NCBI RefSeq assembly: GCF_012044895.1
Contig: NZ_CP050695.1
Location: 2,014,501 to 2,078,500 of the forward strand
Direction of reading: 5' to 3'
From: Aquisalimonas sp. 2447
Lineage (GTDB): Bacteria > Pseudomonadota > Gammaproteobacteria > Nitrococcales > Aquisalimonadaceae
Length of the DNA stretch: 64,000 nucleotides
In this document: positions 11,811 to 21,601 of the stretch, piece by piece
How positions within the stretch are numbered: the stretch's first letter is position 1
How the letters are laid out: each line of letters starts with the position of its first letter
Translations under genes and position numbers: made by a program
Notes under the pieces: generated by a model
Database searches by the model: none
The model's input: only the letters and a program-made list of their open reading frames with translations
Told to the model about the DNA's origin: nothing

Positions 11811-12263
11811 TCAGGGTTCGATGATGTCGCGGAAAAGGTCCAGGGGATAGCGCCGGCCGGCGAGAAAATCATCGATCCCGTGCAGCACCAGCGGGCTGCG
11901 CAGGCGCTCCGGTCGAGCGCGCAGCTCCCTCTCCGGGACCCAGAGTGCCTGGTGAATGCCGTCGTCCAGTGGCTGTTCCGGGTCGTGGCCGTCCACAAAC
12001 CCGCAGAAGCACACGCGGATGAAGGTCTCGTCCTTGACCGGGCTGTACCAGCGATAGACACCCACGACGCTCTGCGGGTGAAAGTCGCGGGCCGCCTCCT
12101 CGCGGGTTTCACGGATCACCGCGTCGATGAGCCCTTCGCCAGGATCAAGGTGACCGGCGGGCTGGTTCAGCACTAGCTCGCCACCCGCGCGCTCTTCCAC
12201 CAGCAGAAAACTGTCGTCCTGGTGGGCGATGGCCGCAACTGTTACATGGGGTTTCCAGACCAT
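11811..12263 (-). CDS. nudJ: NUDIX hydrolase, NudJ-type
   Basis: This 150-residue protein carries a complete NUDIX box (GHLDPGEGLIDAVIRETREE, extended by A), the Mg2+-binding loop that hydrolyses nucleoside diphosphate derivatives. E. coli NudJ acts on thiamin pyrophosphate precursors and nucleoside tri/diphosphates; the substrate here is inferred only from homology and position. It is the first gene of the nudJ-mnmA-hflD run on this strand. No strong ribosome-binding site is seen before ATG 12263. Confidence 0.9.
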   Translation of the reverse strand: MVWKPHVTVAAIAHQDDSFLLVEERAGGELVLNQPAGHLDPGEGLIDAVIRETREEAARDFHPQSVVGVYRWYSPVKDETFIRVCFCGFVDGHDPEQPLDDGIHQALWVPERELRARPERLRSPLVLHGIDDFLAGRRYPLDLFRDIIEP

Positions 12264-12334
12264 GGCGGCAGACTATACCCGGGTTGGCGAAGGGATTGCC
12301 AGACCACGGCGATAGCGGCACGGCAAGCGGTGTT

Positions 12335-13324
12335 TCAGCTGCCTTCAGCGGAGGGCACGAACACGCGGTTGTTCCCCGCCGGTTCCCCGGTGGCGTCGTG
12401 TTCGGGGTCGTCGAAGAACCCTGGTTGCATGAGTTCCATGAAACGTTTCACCTGGGGCGACAGGAAGCGGCCGCGGCGCCACATAACCCCATAGGTGCGT
12501 CGCGGAAACACGCTGGGCAGGGATTTGACCACCAGGTTTTCCTTGCCGGTGAGGCAGATGTTGCTGGCGATGCCGATGCCGAATCCCCGCTCCACATAGG
12601 CCTTCATGATTTCCCAGCCGCCCACTTCCAGACGGACATCGTAGGGAATACTGTGCTGCTGCAGGACCAGGTTGACCAGACGCCAGGTGGTCAGGTGGCG
12701 GGGTGGCAGTATCAGCTCCTGGCTGGCAAGGTCGTCCAGCTTTATACGCTCGCGTTCGGCCAGTGGATGATCCCGGGGAAGAATCAGCGACGTATCAAAT
12801 GAATAGATGGCTCGGTAGGTGATGTCGTCGGGAAGCTCCAGCATGGAGCCGATGGCGAAATCCACCTCGTCATTGCGCAGTGCATGGAGCATGTCACTGC
12901 CAACCAGGTTGTGCAGCTTCACCGGGCTGTCCGGGTACCGCTGCATGTATTCCTTGAGCAGGTCGGGAATCAGGTACAGGGTGCTGGATTCCCCCGCGGC
13001 AATATCCAGCCGGCCGCTCTGCAGGGTCTGATAGCGTTCGGCGAAACGCGCGGGTAGCGCATCGATGCCTTCCACCAGGGGCTGCGCCAGTTCGTACAGG
13101 GCTTTTCCGTCCGGTGTCAGAGTGATTTTCGGGCCGCGACGCTCGAACAGCGTAATCTCCAGCTCCCGCTCCAGAGCCTGGATTTGCAGTGACACGGAGG
13201 GCTGGCTCAGGAATAACCGCTCGGCTGCCCGGGAAATGCTGCCCGACTGGGCGGTGTAGCAGAAGGCGCGGAGTTGCTTGACGCGGTTGTTCTTGTAATA
13301 CAGGCGGCCGGTGGGGTCAGTCAT
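12335..13324 (-). CDS. LysR-type transcriptional regulator, possibly acting on aceA
   Basis: ATG 13324 gives 329 residues. The N-terminal winged helix-turn-helix is clear (LRAFCYTAQSGSISRAAERL then FLSQPSVSLQIQALE). The C-terminal LysR substrate-binding domain includes GFGIGIASNICLTGKENL. The gene is divergent from aceA across a 550-base spacer, the usual arrangement for LysR regulators and their targets, so control of the glyoxylate shunt is plausible but unproven. Just upstream, 13343-13355 is a short inverted repeat (TTGG, five bases, CCAA) that could be its own operator. Confidence 0.92.
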   Translation of the reverse strand: MTDPTGRLYYKNNRVKQLRAFCYTAQSGSISRAAERLFLSQPSVSLQIQALERELEITLFERRGPKITLTPDGKALYELAQPLVEGIDALPARFAERYQTLQSGRLDIAAGESSTLYLIPDLLKEYMQRYPDSPVKLHNLVGSDMLHALRNDEVDFAIGSMLELPDDITYRAIYSFDTSLILPRDHPLAERERIKLDDLASQELILPPRHLTTWRLVNLVLQQHSIPYDVRLEVGGWEIMKAYVERGFGIGIASNICLTGKENLVVKSLPSVFPRRTYGVMWRRGRFLSPQVKRFMELMQPGFFDDPEHDATGEPAGNNRVFVPSAEGS

Positions 13325-13874
13325 GGTGCCATCCCTGAGTATTGGGTAAACCAATATTCAAGATTGACGACTCGAAGTTGTCAAATGATGCGCCGCGGCA
13401 ATACAATGCCCGCGCCTGCCCGGAAGTGGCCGAGTGTAATTCTGGCAATAACTGGCGCCAGACACGCGGGCAGGGGCTTCCCTGGTGGCGCCCAGGACGC
13501 GGCGACAGGCGGAGATGACGGAGCCGGCACACGGTTCGGCTGCGTTGGCGTTCACAGAACGACGAAAACGCCGCACGCCCCGAAATCCGGGGACGTGGAG
13601 GTTTACAGCATTGCGGGGCGGGAAGGGCAACAGGCCTCCGAAGCGCTTCGCACTCGCGGCAGCGGGCCGGATTGCCCGCAGCTGGCGTGAGCCCTGTCAG
13701 ATGATCCTGATCTTCGGCCTCAAGAGGGCCCTTTCAGTCTCGGCGGCTCGCAAGCGATGGGGACGAACGAACCGGTCCCGTCGTCCGGCATGTGTTGAGT
13801 GCCATGGTCGACGCACCGGTGCGTCATGATTTCAGCAAGGGCGAAGTGATCGCCCGGATTCAGGAGGCAATTCC
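13325..13874. other. 550-base gene-free region between the LysR gene and aceA
   Basis: The open frames here (13274-13690 and 13485-13829) are arginine- and proline-rich, lack ribosome-binding sites and resemble no family, so I call no gene. The region holds the regulator's own upstream sequence with a small inverted repeat at 13343-13355, a good promoter candidate at 13378-13407, and the aceA ribosome-binding site AGGAGG at 13862-13867. Short GC stems are scattered in it, but I found no recognisable riboswitch. If the promoter is real, aceA has an untranslated leader of about 460 bases. Confidence 0.6.
13378..13407 (+). promoter_or_regulatory. Candidate sigma-70 promoter reading towards aceA
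   Basis: TTGTCA (13378-13383) and TACAAT (13402-13407), each one mismatch from consensus, are separated by 18 bases. It lies in a locally AT-richer patch close to the LysR gene and points towards aceA about 470 bases downstream. Confidence 0.35.
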
Positions 13875-15152
13875 ATGAGCAACGATCAGGCGAAGATCGA
13901 GAAACTCAAGAAGGACTGGGCGGAAAACCCGCGCTGGAAAGGCGTGCAGCGTGGCTACAGTGCCGAGGAAGTGGTGCGGTTGAGCGGCACCGTGCCGGTG
14001 GAGTACAGCCTCGCGCGCCAGGGTTCCGAGAAGCTGTGGAATCTCATGCACGAGATGCCCTACGTCAACGCGCTGGGCGCCATGACCGGTAACCAGGCCC
14101 TCCAGCAGGTCAAGGCCGGCCTCAAGGCCATCTATCTGTCCGGCTGGCAGGTTGCGGCGGACGCCAACGAAGCCCACACCATGTACCCGGACCAGTCCCT
14201 GTACCCGGTGAACTCGGTGCCCTCTGTGGTGGACCGCATCAACAACGCGCTGCTGCGCGCCGATGAAATCACTCACGCCGAGGGTGATGACAGCGTCGAC
14301 TGGATGGCGCCCATCGTGGCCGACGCCGAAGCCGGTTTCGGTGGCGTGCTGAACGCCTTCGAACTGATGAAGGCGATGATCCGTGCCGGTGCCGCCGGTG
14401 TGCACTTCGAGGACCAGCTTGCCGCGGTGAAGAAGTGCGGTCACATGGGTGGCAAGGTGCTGGTGCCGACTCAGGAGGCGGTGCAGAAGCTGATCGCCGC
14501 ACGTCTGGCTGCCGATACCATGGGCACGCCGACGATCCTGGTCGCCCGCACCGACTCCCTGGCCGCGGACCTGCTCACCAGCGATGCCGACGAACGGGAT
14601 CACAAGTTCATCACCGGCGAGCGGACCTTCGAGGGCTTCTACCGCGTCAAAGCCGGTGAGGAGCAAGCCATCGCACGTGGTCTGGCCTATGCGCCGTACG
14701 CCGATCTTATCTGGTGCGAGACGGGCACGCCGGATCTGGACTTCGCCAAGCGTTACGCGGAAGCCATCCGCAGCGAGTACCCGGACCAGATGCTGGCCTA
14801 CAACTGCTCGCCTTCGTTCAACTGGGCGAAGAATCTGGACGATGCCACCATCGCCAAGTACCAGCGCGAGCTGGGTGCCATGGGCTACAAGTACCAGTTC
14901 ATCACGCTGGCCGGTTTCCACGCGCTGAACTACTCCATGTTCACCCTGGCCAAGGGGTACAAGGAGCGGCAAATGAGCGCGTACTCCGAGCTCCAGCAGG
15001 CCGAGTTCGCCAGCGAGAAGGACGGTTACACTGCGACGCGCCACCAGCGCGAAGTGGGTGCCGGCTACTTCGACTCCGTGACCACGACCATCCAGGGTGG
15101 CGAGTCCTCCGTGACTGCCATGACCGGATCCACGGAAGAAGAGCAGTTCTAA
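13875..15152 (+). CDS. aceA: Isocitrate lyase
   Basis: The 425-residue protein is a standard-length isocitrate lyase, which splits isocitrate into succinate and glyoxylate, the first step of the glyoxylate shunt. The catalytic loop [17 protein letters not shown] is intact. Further family blocks are [31 protein letters not shown] and [16 protein letters not shown] 13875 follows AGGAGG seven bases upstream. Malate synthase and the isocitrate dehydrogenase kinase/phosphatase are not in the window. A divergent LysR gene lies upstream and a strong terminator downstream. In Pseudomonas, aceA also lies near mnmA/hflD and clpSA. Confidence 0.98.
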   Translation: MSNDQAKIEKLKKDWAENPRWKGVQRGYSAEEVVRLSGTVPVEYSLARQGSEKLWNLMHEMPYVNALGAMTGNQALQQVKAGLKAIYLSGWQVAADANEAHTMYPDQSLYPVNSVPSVVDRINNALLRADEITHAEGDDSVDWMAPIVADAEAGFGGVLNAFELMKAMIRAGAAGVHFEDQLAAVKKCGHMGGKVLVPTQEAVQKLIAARLAADTMGTPTILVARTDSLAADLLTSDADERDHKFITGERTFEGFYRVKAGEEQAIARGLAYAPYADLIWCETGTPDLDFAKRYAEAIRSEYPDQMLAYNCSPSFNWAKNLDDATIAKYQRELGAMGYKYQFITLAGFHALNYSMFTLAKGYKERQMSAYSELQQAEFASEKDGYTATRHQREVGAGYFDSVTTTIQGGESSVTAMTGSTEEEQF

Positions 15153-15207
15153 CGAGCTGTGTAGCGAGCAAGCCCGCTCACAAGGCGGGTTCGCGCTGAG
15201 CGACACG

Positions 15208-15238
15208 GGCCCGGTCACGATAGTGGTCGGGCCTTTTT
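15208..15238 (+). terminator. Rho-independent terminator of aceA
   Basis: An 11-base-pair stem (15208-15218 with 15223-15233, including two G-T pairs) closes on a GATA tetraloop and is followed by TTTTT at 15234-15238. It lies about 55 bases after the aceA stop. A weaker GC stem at about 15165-15190 precedes it. Confidence 0.88.
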
Positions 15239-15551
15239 CATGGTCCGGAGACCGTCCATTGTTGCTGCCCCGGCGGCGCACATTTATCGGTACGCCCTTG
15301 AAGAAGAGGGGCAAGGACCCAACTTCCAACTCAGAGCTTCGTCCGTCCCGCGCCCCATCGAGACGTGTCCCTGGCATCATCGAGGTCTATTGCCGGATCC
15401 GCACCAACCGATTGGCTGCTCTCATAAGCTTCCTTAAAATGGAAGTAGGGTTCCCGAACCGGTTGTGCCCACCGACATGACACCCTGGTGTGAGGCGGCC
15501 CTGTGGCGCGGCGGTCTGGACGAGCATGGCGAATCTGTGGGATGAGATGGT
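15239..15551. other. Gene-free spacer between aceA and clpS
   Basis: About 310 bases with no credible gene; the small open frames on both strands lack family resemblance. Its only visible content is a promoter candidate at 15412-15440 in a slightly AT-rich patch and the ClpS leader. No cspD-like gene is present here, although one sits beside clpS in Pseudomonas and E. coli. Confidence 0.6.
15412..15440 (+). promoter_or_regulatory. Candidate sigma-70 promoter for clpS
   Basis: TTGGCT (15412-15417), a 17-base spacer and TAAAAT (15435-15440) are the best sigma-70-like pair upstream of clpS. The start codon follows about 110 bases later. The -35 match is only four of six. Confidence 0.25.
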
Positions 15552-15875
15552 ATGAGCGACGAGCATCCTGAGCGGGAGGGTGACGACGGTCTGTCGGTAG
15601 AGGAGGCGAAGCCCGGCCTCAAGCGCCCGCCCCTTTACCGCGTTCTGCTGCTGAACGATGACTACACCCCGATGGAGTTCGTGGTGGACGTGTTGCAGAC
15701 GTTCTTTAACATGGACCGGTCGCGGGCCACACAGGTGATGCTGCAGGTGCACACGCAGGGCAGCGGGATCTGTGGGGTATTCAGTCGGGATGTGGCGGAA
15801 ACCAAGGTCGAGCAGGTGAACGACTATTCCAGGGAACACGATCACCCGTTGCTGTGTACTATGGAGGAGGCCTGA
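15552..15875 (+). CDS. clpS: ATP-dependent Clp protease adaptor ClpS
   Basis: ClpS delivers substrates with N-terminal Leu, Phe, Trp or Tyr to ClpAP. The 107-residue protein has an acidic, flexible N-terminal tail of about 25 residues and then the folded core. The core includes [20 protein letters not shown] and the C-terminal [19 protein letters not shown], both conserved in the family. It is followed 89 bases later by clpA in the normal order, and the two transferases that create such N-degrons (bpt, aat) lie a few kilobases downstream on the other strand. Confidence 0.97.
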   Translation: MSDEHPEREGDDGLSVEEAKPGLKRPPLYRVLLLNDDYTPMEFVVDVLQTFFNMDRSRATQVMLQVHTQGSGICGVFSRDVAETKVEQVNDYSREHDHPLLCTMEEA

Positions 15876-15964
15876 TCGCACTGGTGGAGGAACTCTCCGC
15901 CACTGGCGCCAGTCCACTGGACAGGCGGCACTACGCTGGAAGTCTTAATGAGAGGTGAGCACGC

Positions 15965-18247
15965 ATGCTGAGCAAAGAACTGGAGTTCACTCTGAATCTC
16001 GCGTTCAAGGAAGCGCGGGAAAAGCGGCATGAGTTCCTCACCGTCGAACACCTGCTCCTGGCGCTGACGGACAATCCGACCGCCGTCAACGTTTTGCGGG
16101 CCTGCGGTGCGGACCTCGAGGGCCTGAAGAAGGACCTGGAAGCATTCCTCGACGAAACCACGCCGTTGTTGCCCCCCAATGACTCGCGGGAAACACAGCC
16201 GACTCTTGGTTTTCAGCGGGTGCTGCAGCGGGCAATCCTGCATGTGCAGTCGGCGGGCATCAAGGAAGTTACCGGTGCCAACGTGCTGGTGGCGATCTTC
16301 AGTGAGCAGGAGTCGCAGTCGGTCTACTTCCTGCACAAGCAGAGCATCACCCGGCTGGACGTGGTGAACTACGTCTCCCACGGGATCTCCAAGGTCCCGG
16401 GGGATCAGGAGCCGAGCAGCAACGACCCTGGCAGCGCCGAGGCGGACGACGATGCCGCGGTGGAGTCGGGGAGCAAGTCCCCGCTGGAGAGCTTTGCCAC
16501 CAACCTCAACGAGAAGGCCCGTCGTGGCCGTATCGACCCGCTGATCGGCCGGCGCCAGGAAATCGAACGCACCGTGCAGGTGCTCTGCCGGCGCCGTAAG
16601 AATAATCCACTATTCGTGGGCGAAGCGGGTGTGGGCAAGACGGCGATTGCCGAGGGGCTGGCCAAGCTCATCGTCGACGGTCAGGTCCCGGACGTGCTGA
16701 AGAAGAGCACCATCTACGCGCTGGACTTGGGCGCGCTGGTCGCCGGCACCAAGTACCGCGGTGACTTCGAGAAACGTCTCAAGGGGCTGCTCAAGCAGCT
16801 GGAGAAGAGCCCGGGGGCGGTCCTGTTCATTGACGAGATCCACACCATCATCGGTGCCGGATCGGCGTCCGGGGGTGTCATGGACGCCAGCAACCTCCTC
16901 AAGCCCATGCTGGCCAGCGGCGATCTGAAATGCATCGGGTCCACCACCTACCAGGAGTACCGCGGTATCTTCGAGAAGGATCGTGCGCTGGCGCGGCGGT
17001 TCCAGAAGATCGACGTGCCCGAGCCGACGGTGGAGGACACGTTCCGCATCCTGCGTGGCCTGAAAACGCGGTTCGAGGAACACCATGGGGTCAAGTACAG
17101 CGACCGTGCGCTGCGCTCAGCCGCCGAACTCTCCGGCAAGCACATCACCGACCGCCGCCTGCCGGACAAGGCCATTGACGTCATCGACGAGGCGGGGGCA
17201 CGGCTACGGCTGATGCCGCCGTCGAAGCAGAAGAAGAGCATCGGTGTTCTGGACATCGAACAGGTGGTCTCCAGCATGGCCCGGATTCCGCCAAAGCGCG
17301 TGTCCACCTCGGACATGAAGGTTCTGGAGACGCTGGAATCGGACCTCAAGGAGGCCATCTACGGGCAGGACGAGGCAATCACTACCCTGGCCTCCACCAT
17401 CAAGATGTCCCGCGCCGGACTCGCCGCCGGCGACAAGCCCACCGGCTCATTCATGTTTGCCGGCCCCACCGGTGTAGGCAAGACCGAGGTGACCAGGCAG
17501 CTCGCCCGGCTCCTGGGCGTGGAACTGATCCGTTTCGACATGTCCGAGTACATGGAACGGCACACGGTCTCGCGGCTCATCGGGGCGCCCCCGGGCTATG
17601 TAGGCTACGATCAGGGCGGCCTGCTCACCGAGGAAGTGATCAAGCACCCGTACTCGGTGGTACTGCTGGACGAGATCGAGAAAGCGCACCCGGACGTGTT
17701 CAATCTCCTGCTTCAGGTGATGGATCACGGCACGCTCACTGACAACAACGGTCGGCATGCGGATTTCCGCAACGTCATTCTTGTGATGACCACCAACGCC
17801 GGGGCCGAGGAGATGAACCGGCGGTCCATCGGGTTCACGCCCCAAGACCATTCCACGGACGGGCTGGAGACGGTGCGCAAGTCGTTTACGCCGGAGTTCC
17901 GCAACCGGCTCGACGCCATCATCCAGTTCGCGCCCCTGGACGGCGTTACCATCCGCCGGGTGGTGGACAAGTTCGTGGACGAGCTGGCGGTTCAGCTCGC
18001 GGAGAAGAACGTGACCCTCAAGGTGGACGAAACCGCTAGGGACTGGCTCGCGGAGCGGGGCTACGATCCCCTGATGGGCGCACGCCCCATGTCGCGCCTG
18101 ATCCAGGACAAGATCCGCAAGGAACTCGCCGAGGAACTCCTGTTCGGGCGTTTGGCCAACGGTGGCGAGATCATAATTCGTGCCGAGGGCGATGAACTTG
18201 GGTTCGAGTTCGCCGGCGCCGCCGGCAGGGAAACGGTCACCGAGTAA
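15965..18247 (+). CDS. clpA: ATP-dependent Clp protease ATP-binding subunit ClpA
   Basis: At 760 residues this matches ClpA, the AAA+ unfoldase partner of ClpP. It has the N-domain that binds ClpS (about 1-140), a first AAA module with [13 protein letters not shown] and [15 protein letters not shown], and a second with [14 protein letters not shown] and [18 protein letters not shown]-terminal sensor-2 domain includes [20 protein letters not shown]. It lacks the long middle coiled coil of ClpB, which separates it from that paralogue. The ribosome-binding site is GAGAGGTGAG. It converges with infA. Confidence 0.98.
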   Translation: MLSKELEFTLNLAFKEAREKRHEFLTVEHLLLALTDNPTAVNVLRACGADLEGLKKDLEAFLDETTPLLPPNDSRETQPTLGFQRVLQRAILHVQSAGIKEVTGANVLVAIFSEQESQSVYFLHKQSITRLDVVNYVSHGISKVPGDQEPSSNDPGSAEADDDAAVESGSKSPLESFATNLNEKARRGRIDPLIGRRQEIERTVQVLCRRRKNNPLFVGEAGVGKTAIAEGLAKLIVDGQVPDVLKKSTIYALDLGALVAGTKYRGDFEKRLKGLLKQLEKSPGAVLFIDEIHTIIGAGSASGGVMDASNLLKPMLASGDLKCIGSTTYQEYRGIFEKDRALARRFQKIDVPEPTVEDTFRILRGLKTRFEEHHGVKYSDRALRSAAELSGKHITDRRLPDKAIDVIDEAGARLRLMPPSKQKKSIGVLDIEQVVSSMARIPPKRVSTSDMKVLETLESDLKEAIYGQDEAITTLASTIKMSRAGLAAGDKPTGSFMFAGPTGVGKTEVTRQLARLLGVELIRFDMSEYMERHTVSRLIGAPPGYVGYDQGGLLTEEVIKHPYSVVLLDEIEKAHPDVFNLLLQVMDHGTLTDNNGRHADFRNVILVMTTNAGAEEMNRRSIGFTPQDHSTDGLETVRKSFTPEFRNRLDAIIQFAPLDGVTIRRVVDKFVDELAVQLAEKNVTLKVDETARDWLAERGYDPLMGARPMSRLIQDKIRKELAEELLFGRLANGGEIIIRAEGDELGFEFAGAAGRETVTE

Positions 18248-18260
18248 TGCCGGGGCCCGG

Positions 18261-18284
18261 GTCACGGCCCGACAGGGCCGTGAC
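18261..18284. terminator. GC-rich hairpin after clpA
   Basis: A perfect 10-base-pair stem (18261-18270 with 18275-18284) with a GACA loop starts 13 bases after the clpA stop, between the convergent clpA and infA genes. No T-run follows on either strand, so intrinsic termination is uncertain; transcript end protection is equally possible. Confidence 0.45.
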
Positions 18285-18406
18285 GGATTCCGTCCGGGCA
18301 TGACGGCGGTCACGGCGAGCTGCTATGCGGGCGTTATGCAGTCGTGCCGCTGGTGGTGCGTACCGGGGCGGCACGGTCGGGTCGGGCCGGATTGGCGAGG
18401 AGTGGA

Positions 18407-18625
18407 TTAGCGGGCGCGGTAGGTGATTCGCCCCTTGGATAGATCGTACGGCGTGAGTTCCACGGTGACGGTATCGCCCGTCAGAATGCGGATGTAGTGC
18501 TTGCGCATCTTGCCGGAGATGTGCGCGGTCACGATGTGCCCGTTCTCCAGCTCAACGCGGAACATCGTGTTGGGCAGGGTTTCAATGATCTTTCCCTGCA
18601 TCTTGATGTGATCGTCTTTCGCCAT
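18407..18625 (-). CDS. infA: Translation initiation factor IF-1
   Basis: The start at ATG 18625 after AGGAGAC gives the standard 72-residue IF-1. It is a single S1/OB-fold protein that binds the ribosomal A site during initiation. The sequence [19 protein letters not shown] and the later [20 protein letters not shown] are near-invariant in the family. A longer open frame upstream is not used. Its position between clpA and the transferase genes is the same as in Pseudomonas. Confidence 0.98.
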   Translation of the reverse strand: MAKDDHIKMQGKIIETLPNTMFRVELENGHIVTAHISGKMRKHYIRILTGDTVTVELTPYDLSKGRITYRAR

Positions 18626-18742
18626 GCAGTTGTTGTCTCCTGGTGGAAGCGTCTGATTCAAATGCCCGATGTGTCCTGGTGCGTACCGCCCCGCGCAGGG
18701 TTCCGCCACCGCCGGTCCGGGCCGCCACGATACCGCCCGGGT

Positions 18743-19474
18743 TCAGTCCGTGTTGCGGCATAGAGGCTGCCAGCTACGTTCCCGGTAGACCTCGCAGGGC
18801 GAGAAATCCGCCTTGTAGCGCATCTTCTCCGACTCCGCGATCCAATATCCCAGATACACGTGGTCGAGCGCGTAGCGGCGAGCCGCGTCAATCTGCCATA
18901 AAATTGCGTAAGTACCAAGGCCGCGACGCGTGAATTGCGGATCGAAGAACGTATAAACGGCGGAAAAGCCGTCCTCGACCACATCAATGACGGCGACGGC
19001 AAGAAGGGTTCCATGCAGACGGAATTCCACGAAACGGGTGTCGGACCAGGGTGCAACGAGGAAATCCAGGTAGTCATCCGGGCCGTGGTCGTCCATGCCA
19101 TCGCCGGGATGGCGTGCCAGAAGGTAGCGGCGATACAAGGAGAAGTGTTCGACGGAGAAACCGGGCGTGACCATGCTCGCGGTCAGGTCAGCGTTGTGTT
19201 GCCAGCAGCGCCGCTGGCGTCGCCGTGGCTGGAAGGTGTCCACCGGAATACGCAGGGACTGACAGGATCTGCATGACGGACAGGCGGGCGAGTAGATGTG
19301 GCTGCCGCTGCGCCGCATGCCACGGCGGAGAAGCTCGCTGTAAGCCCGGTTGTTGATCGGAAAGCCTGGGTCCACAACCACGGTCCGTGCGGTGCGGTCC
19401 GCCAGGTAAGCGCACGGATGAAAACCGCTGGCCAGGAGCCCGGGCGAGATCCTTTTCCGGGAATCGCCTGTCAC
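18743..19474 (-). CDS. bpt: Aspartate/glutamate leucyltransferase (Bpt family)
   Basis: The 243-residue protein belongs to the arginyl-tRNA-protein-transferase fold. Bacterial Bpt transfers Leu to N-terminal Asp or Glu, making a substrate for ClpS/ClpAP. It shows the N-terminal cysteine-rich segment (SPACPSCRSCQSLRIPVDTF), the C-terminal FFDPQFTRRGLGTYAILWQI and VYLGYWIAESEKMRYK. The start is GTG 19474, overlapping the aat stop by four bases (GTGA), so the pair is translationally coupled. Confidence 0.95.
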   Translation of the reverse strand: MTGDSRKRISPGLLASGFHPCAYLADRTARTVVVDPGFPINNRAYSELLRRGMRRSGSHIYSPACPSCRSCQSLRIPVDTFQPRRRQRRCWQHNADLTASMVTPGFSVEHFSLYRRYLLARHPGDGMDDHGPDDYLDFLVAPWSDTRFVEFRLHGTLLAVAVIDVVEDGFSAVYTFFDPQFTRRGLGTYAILWQIDAARRYALDHVYLGYWIAESEKMRYKADFSPCEVYRERSWQPLCRNTD

Positions 19475-20199
19475 GATGCCTCCGGCAGCGGTGTGAAATC
19501 CTGATCAAAGGACCAGGGACCCGGGCGGTCCGGATGGGCCAGCGCAGCCTCGAGGTCGGCCAGAAAACTGCGGCGTGGCCGCTCCATTGCGCCCAGCGAG
19601 GCCAGGTGCGGGGACAGGATCTGGCAGTCGAGGAAATCAAAGCCCCAGTTCTGTAACTGCCGGCTCAGGTGAACCAGGGCGATCTTGGAGGCGTCCGGTT
19701 CACGGCTGAACATGGACTCGCCAAAGAAGGCCTGGCCCAGCGAGACACCGTACAGGCCGCCCACCAGGCGGAAGTGATGCCAGACCTCCACCGAGTGGGC
19801 CAGCCCGCGCTCGTGCAGATGGCAGTAGGCATCGTGCATGTCCTTGGTGATCCAGGTCCCCGTGTCCCTGCCCCGCGGTGCGGCACAGGCGGTGATCACC
19901 TCTTCGAAGGCGGTATCCAGGGTGACGTTGAAGCCAGAGCTGCGCATCCGTTTACGCAGGCTGCGGCGAAGACGCAGGTGCTCGGGAAACAGTACACCTC
20001 TTGGGTCCGGTGACCACCAGAGCACCGGCTGGCCTTCCTCATACCAGGGGAAAATACCGCGGCGGTACGCCGCCAGCAGGCGCCGCTCCGACAGCGAGCC
20101 ACCAATGGCAACCAACCCGTTGGGCTGCGTGAGTGCCTGTTCCGGAGGTGGAAACAGGGTCTCTTCGAAATCGTCCAGCCAGTGAATACGGCGCTGCAT
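19471..20199 (-). CDS. aat: Leucyl/phenylalanyl-tRNA-protein transferase
   Basis: Aat adds Leu or Phe to proteins with N-terminal Lys or Arg, feeding the N-degron pathway. ATG 20199 follows GAGGGAGG and gives 242 residues, the usual size. Family blocks are visible: NGLVAIGGSLSERRLLAAYR, GIFPWYEEGQPVLWWSPDPR and GVSLGQAFFGESMFSREPDA. It overlaps bpt downstream. The open frame upstream of this ATG runs into the next gene and is not used. Confidence 0.97.
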   Translation of the reverse strand: MQRRIHWLDDFEETLFPPPEQALTQPNGLVAIGGSLSERRLLAAYRRGIFPWYEEGQPVLWWSPDPRGVLFPEHLRLRRSLRKRMRSSGFNVTLDTAFEEVITACAAPRGRDTGTWITKDMHDAYCHLHERGLAHSVEVWHHFRLVGGLYGVSLGQAFFGESMFSREPDASKIALVHLSRQLQNWGFDFLDCQILSPHLASLGAMERPRRSFLADLEAALAHPDRPGPWSFDQDFTPLPEAS

Positions 20200-20242
20200 G
20201 ACCTCCCTCGACAGCCCGGCGGGCAGTCCTCGATATGTTCCG

Positions 20243-21382
20243 CTATTGTGCCATTCTATACGGGCTGTGTTGTCGCATTTCGGCCATGTAGGCTTCCACC
20301 AGCGGCGTCTCCCGGCGTAGAAAGTCAGCGATGGCGTCCCGAAAGACAGGTTCGGCAATCCAGTGGCGGGAGTGCGTGGCCACCGGCAGGAAGCCGCGGC
20401 TGATCTTGTGCTCCCCCTGGGCACCGGGCTCGAACGTCTGCAGCCCGTGGGCGATGCAGTACTCGATGCCCTGGTAATAGCACGTCTCGAAGTGCATGCC
20501 GGGGATGTCCTCGGCACCGCCCCAGTACCTGCCGTACAGGGTGTCGTCGCTGCGGAAGAGCAGGGCGGCACCGATCATGATCCCCTCCCGCCGGGCCTGG
20601 ACCATGACCACGCCATCGCCAAGGGTCTCACCGCAGTGGCGGAAAAACGGCAGAGTCAGCAGCGGAATATTGCCGTGCTCATGAAAGGTCTGCCGGTAGA
20701 AGCCGTGGAAGGCCTCCCAATCGGCCTGGGTGATTCCCCGGCCGCTGCGCACCTCCATATCTACCCCCGCCTCGGCGGTCTGGCGTCGCTCCCGCCGGAT
20801 GCTCTTGCGGCGCTTGGAGGTGAGCGTATCCAGGAAGTCCTGGAAGTCCCGGTAGCCCGGGGCATTGTGCCAGTGAAACTGGCAGCCGCGCCGGGACAGC
20901 AGATCCTGTGTCGCAAGGCGCTCTGCCTGACCCGGCTCCGGGAACAGCCAGTGGGCAGAGGACAGCGCCTGGCGCTGGGCCGCGGCTGTGGAGGCGTTCA
21001 CCGCGGCGGCCACGGCGTCACCCGTGGGCATGTCGGAGCGGTGGAGTACGCGGGGGCCGGTGGCCGGTGTGAACGGGACCGCATGGACCAGCTTGGGGTA
21101 GTAGGGCAGGCCGTTGCGCTCATAGGCATCCGCCCAGGCCCAGTCGAAAACGAACTCTCCCCAGGAGTGGCCCTTGAGGTACCCGGGTACGGCGACGGCC
21201 AGGCCCGCCGCGTCGTGCAGCGCCAGATGACAGGGCTGCCAGCCGATGTCCGGGGACACGCACCCGGTTCCTTCGAGACCGGCCAGGAATTCGTGTCGCA
21301 GGAACGGGTTGGTGGTGCCCTCCAGGCTGTTCCATTGTGCTGCGGGGATGGTGGTCAGGTCAGTGAGTACGGTGGCATCCAT
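20243..21382 (-). CDS. GNAT-fold protein of the PF04339 (peptidogalycan biosynthesis-like) family
   Basis: The 379-residue protein matches a widespread family with two GNAT-like halves. The N-terminal part has [13 protein letters not shown] and then [20 protein letters not shown]. The C-terminal part has [31 protein letters not shown] and [15 protein letters not shown]. The family has been tied by resemblance to FemABX-type aminoacyl transfer, but no substrate is established. It sits just upstream of aat on the same strand and divergent from ftsK. Confidence 0.9.
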   Translation of the reverse strand: MDATVLTDLTTIPAAQWNSLEGTTNPFLRHEFLAGLEGTGCVSPDIGWQPCHLALHDAAGLAVAVPGYLKGHSWGEFVFDWAWADAYERNGLPYYPKLVHAVPFTPATGPRVLHRSDMPTGDAVAAAVNASTAAAQRQALSSAHWLFPEPGQAERLATQDLLSRRGCQFHWHNAPGYRDFQDFLDTLTSKRRKSIRRERRQTAEAGVDMEVRSGRGITQADWEAFHGFYRQTFHEHGNIPLLTLPFFRHCGETLGDGVVMVQARREGIMIGAALLFRSDDTLYGRYWGGAEDIPGMHFETCYYQGIEYCIAHGLQTFEPGAQGEHKISRGFLPVATHSRHWIAEPVFRDAIADFLRRETPLVEAYMAEMRQHSPYRMAQ

Positions 21383-21601
21383 GGCGCGATGTTAGGGTGG
21401 CACGGCGGTGGTGTCGAGCGCCGTTGTCGGTGTGCGGGAACAGGCGGCGGGACAGTTCCGGATCCGGTAGACTACGGGCTCTGGACCTCTGCAATGATTC
21501 CGGTCGTGAATCGGGAAAATAATGGTGATATAGTCACTTGCGTACACTATTTGACGTTGCACCTGATCATTATTGCTGGTTTGCCGCCGTCGAGGCCGGC
21601 G

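Noticed and set aside
13485-13829. 114-codon plus-strand frame in the aceA leader
   Set aside because: Arg/Pro/Ala-rich, no ribosome-binding site and no resemblance to any family; typical of random GC-rich sequence.
18248-18406. Possible tRNA between clpA and infA
   Set aside because: E. coli has a serine tRNA gene here, but no cloverleaf, TTCGA loop or anticodon stem can be drawn in these 159 bases.
20363-21601. N-terminal 400 codons of the long ftsK frame
   Set aside because: They lie antisense to the PF04339 gene and have no FtsK character; the real FtsK begins after 21490.
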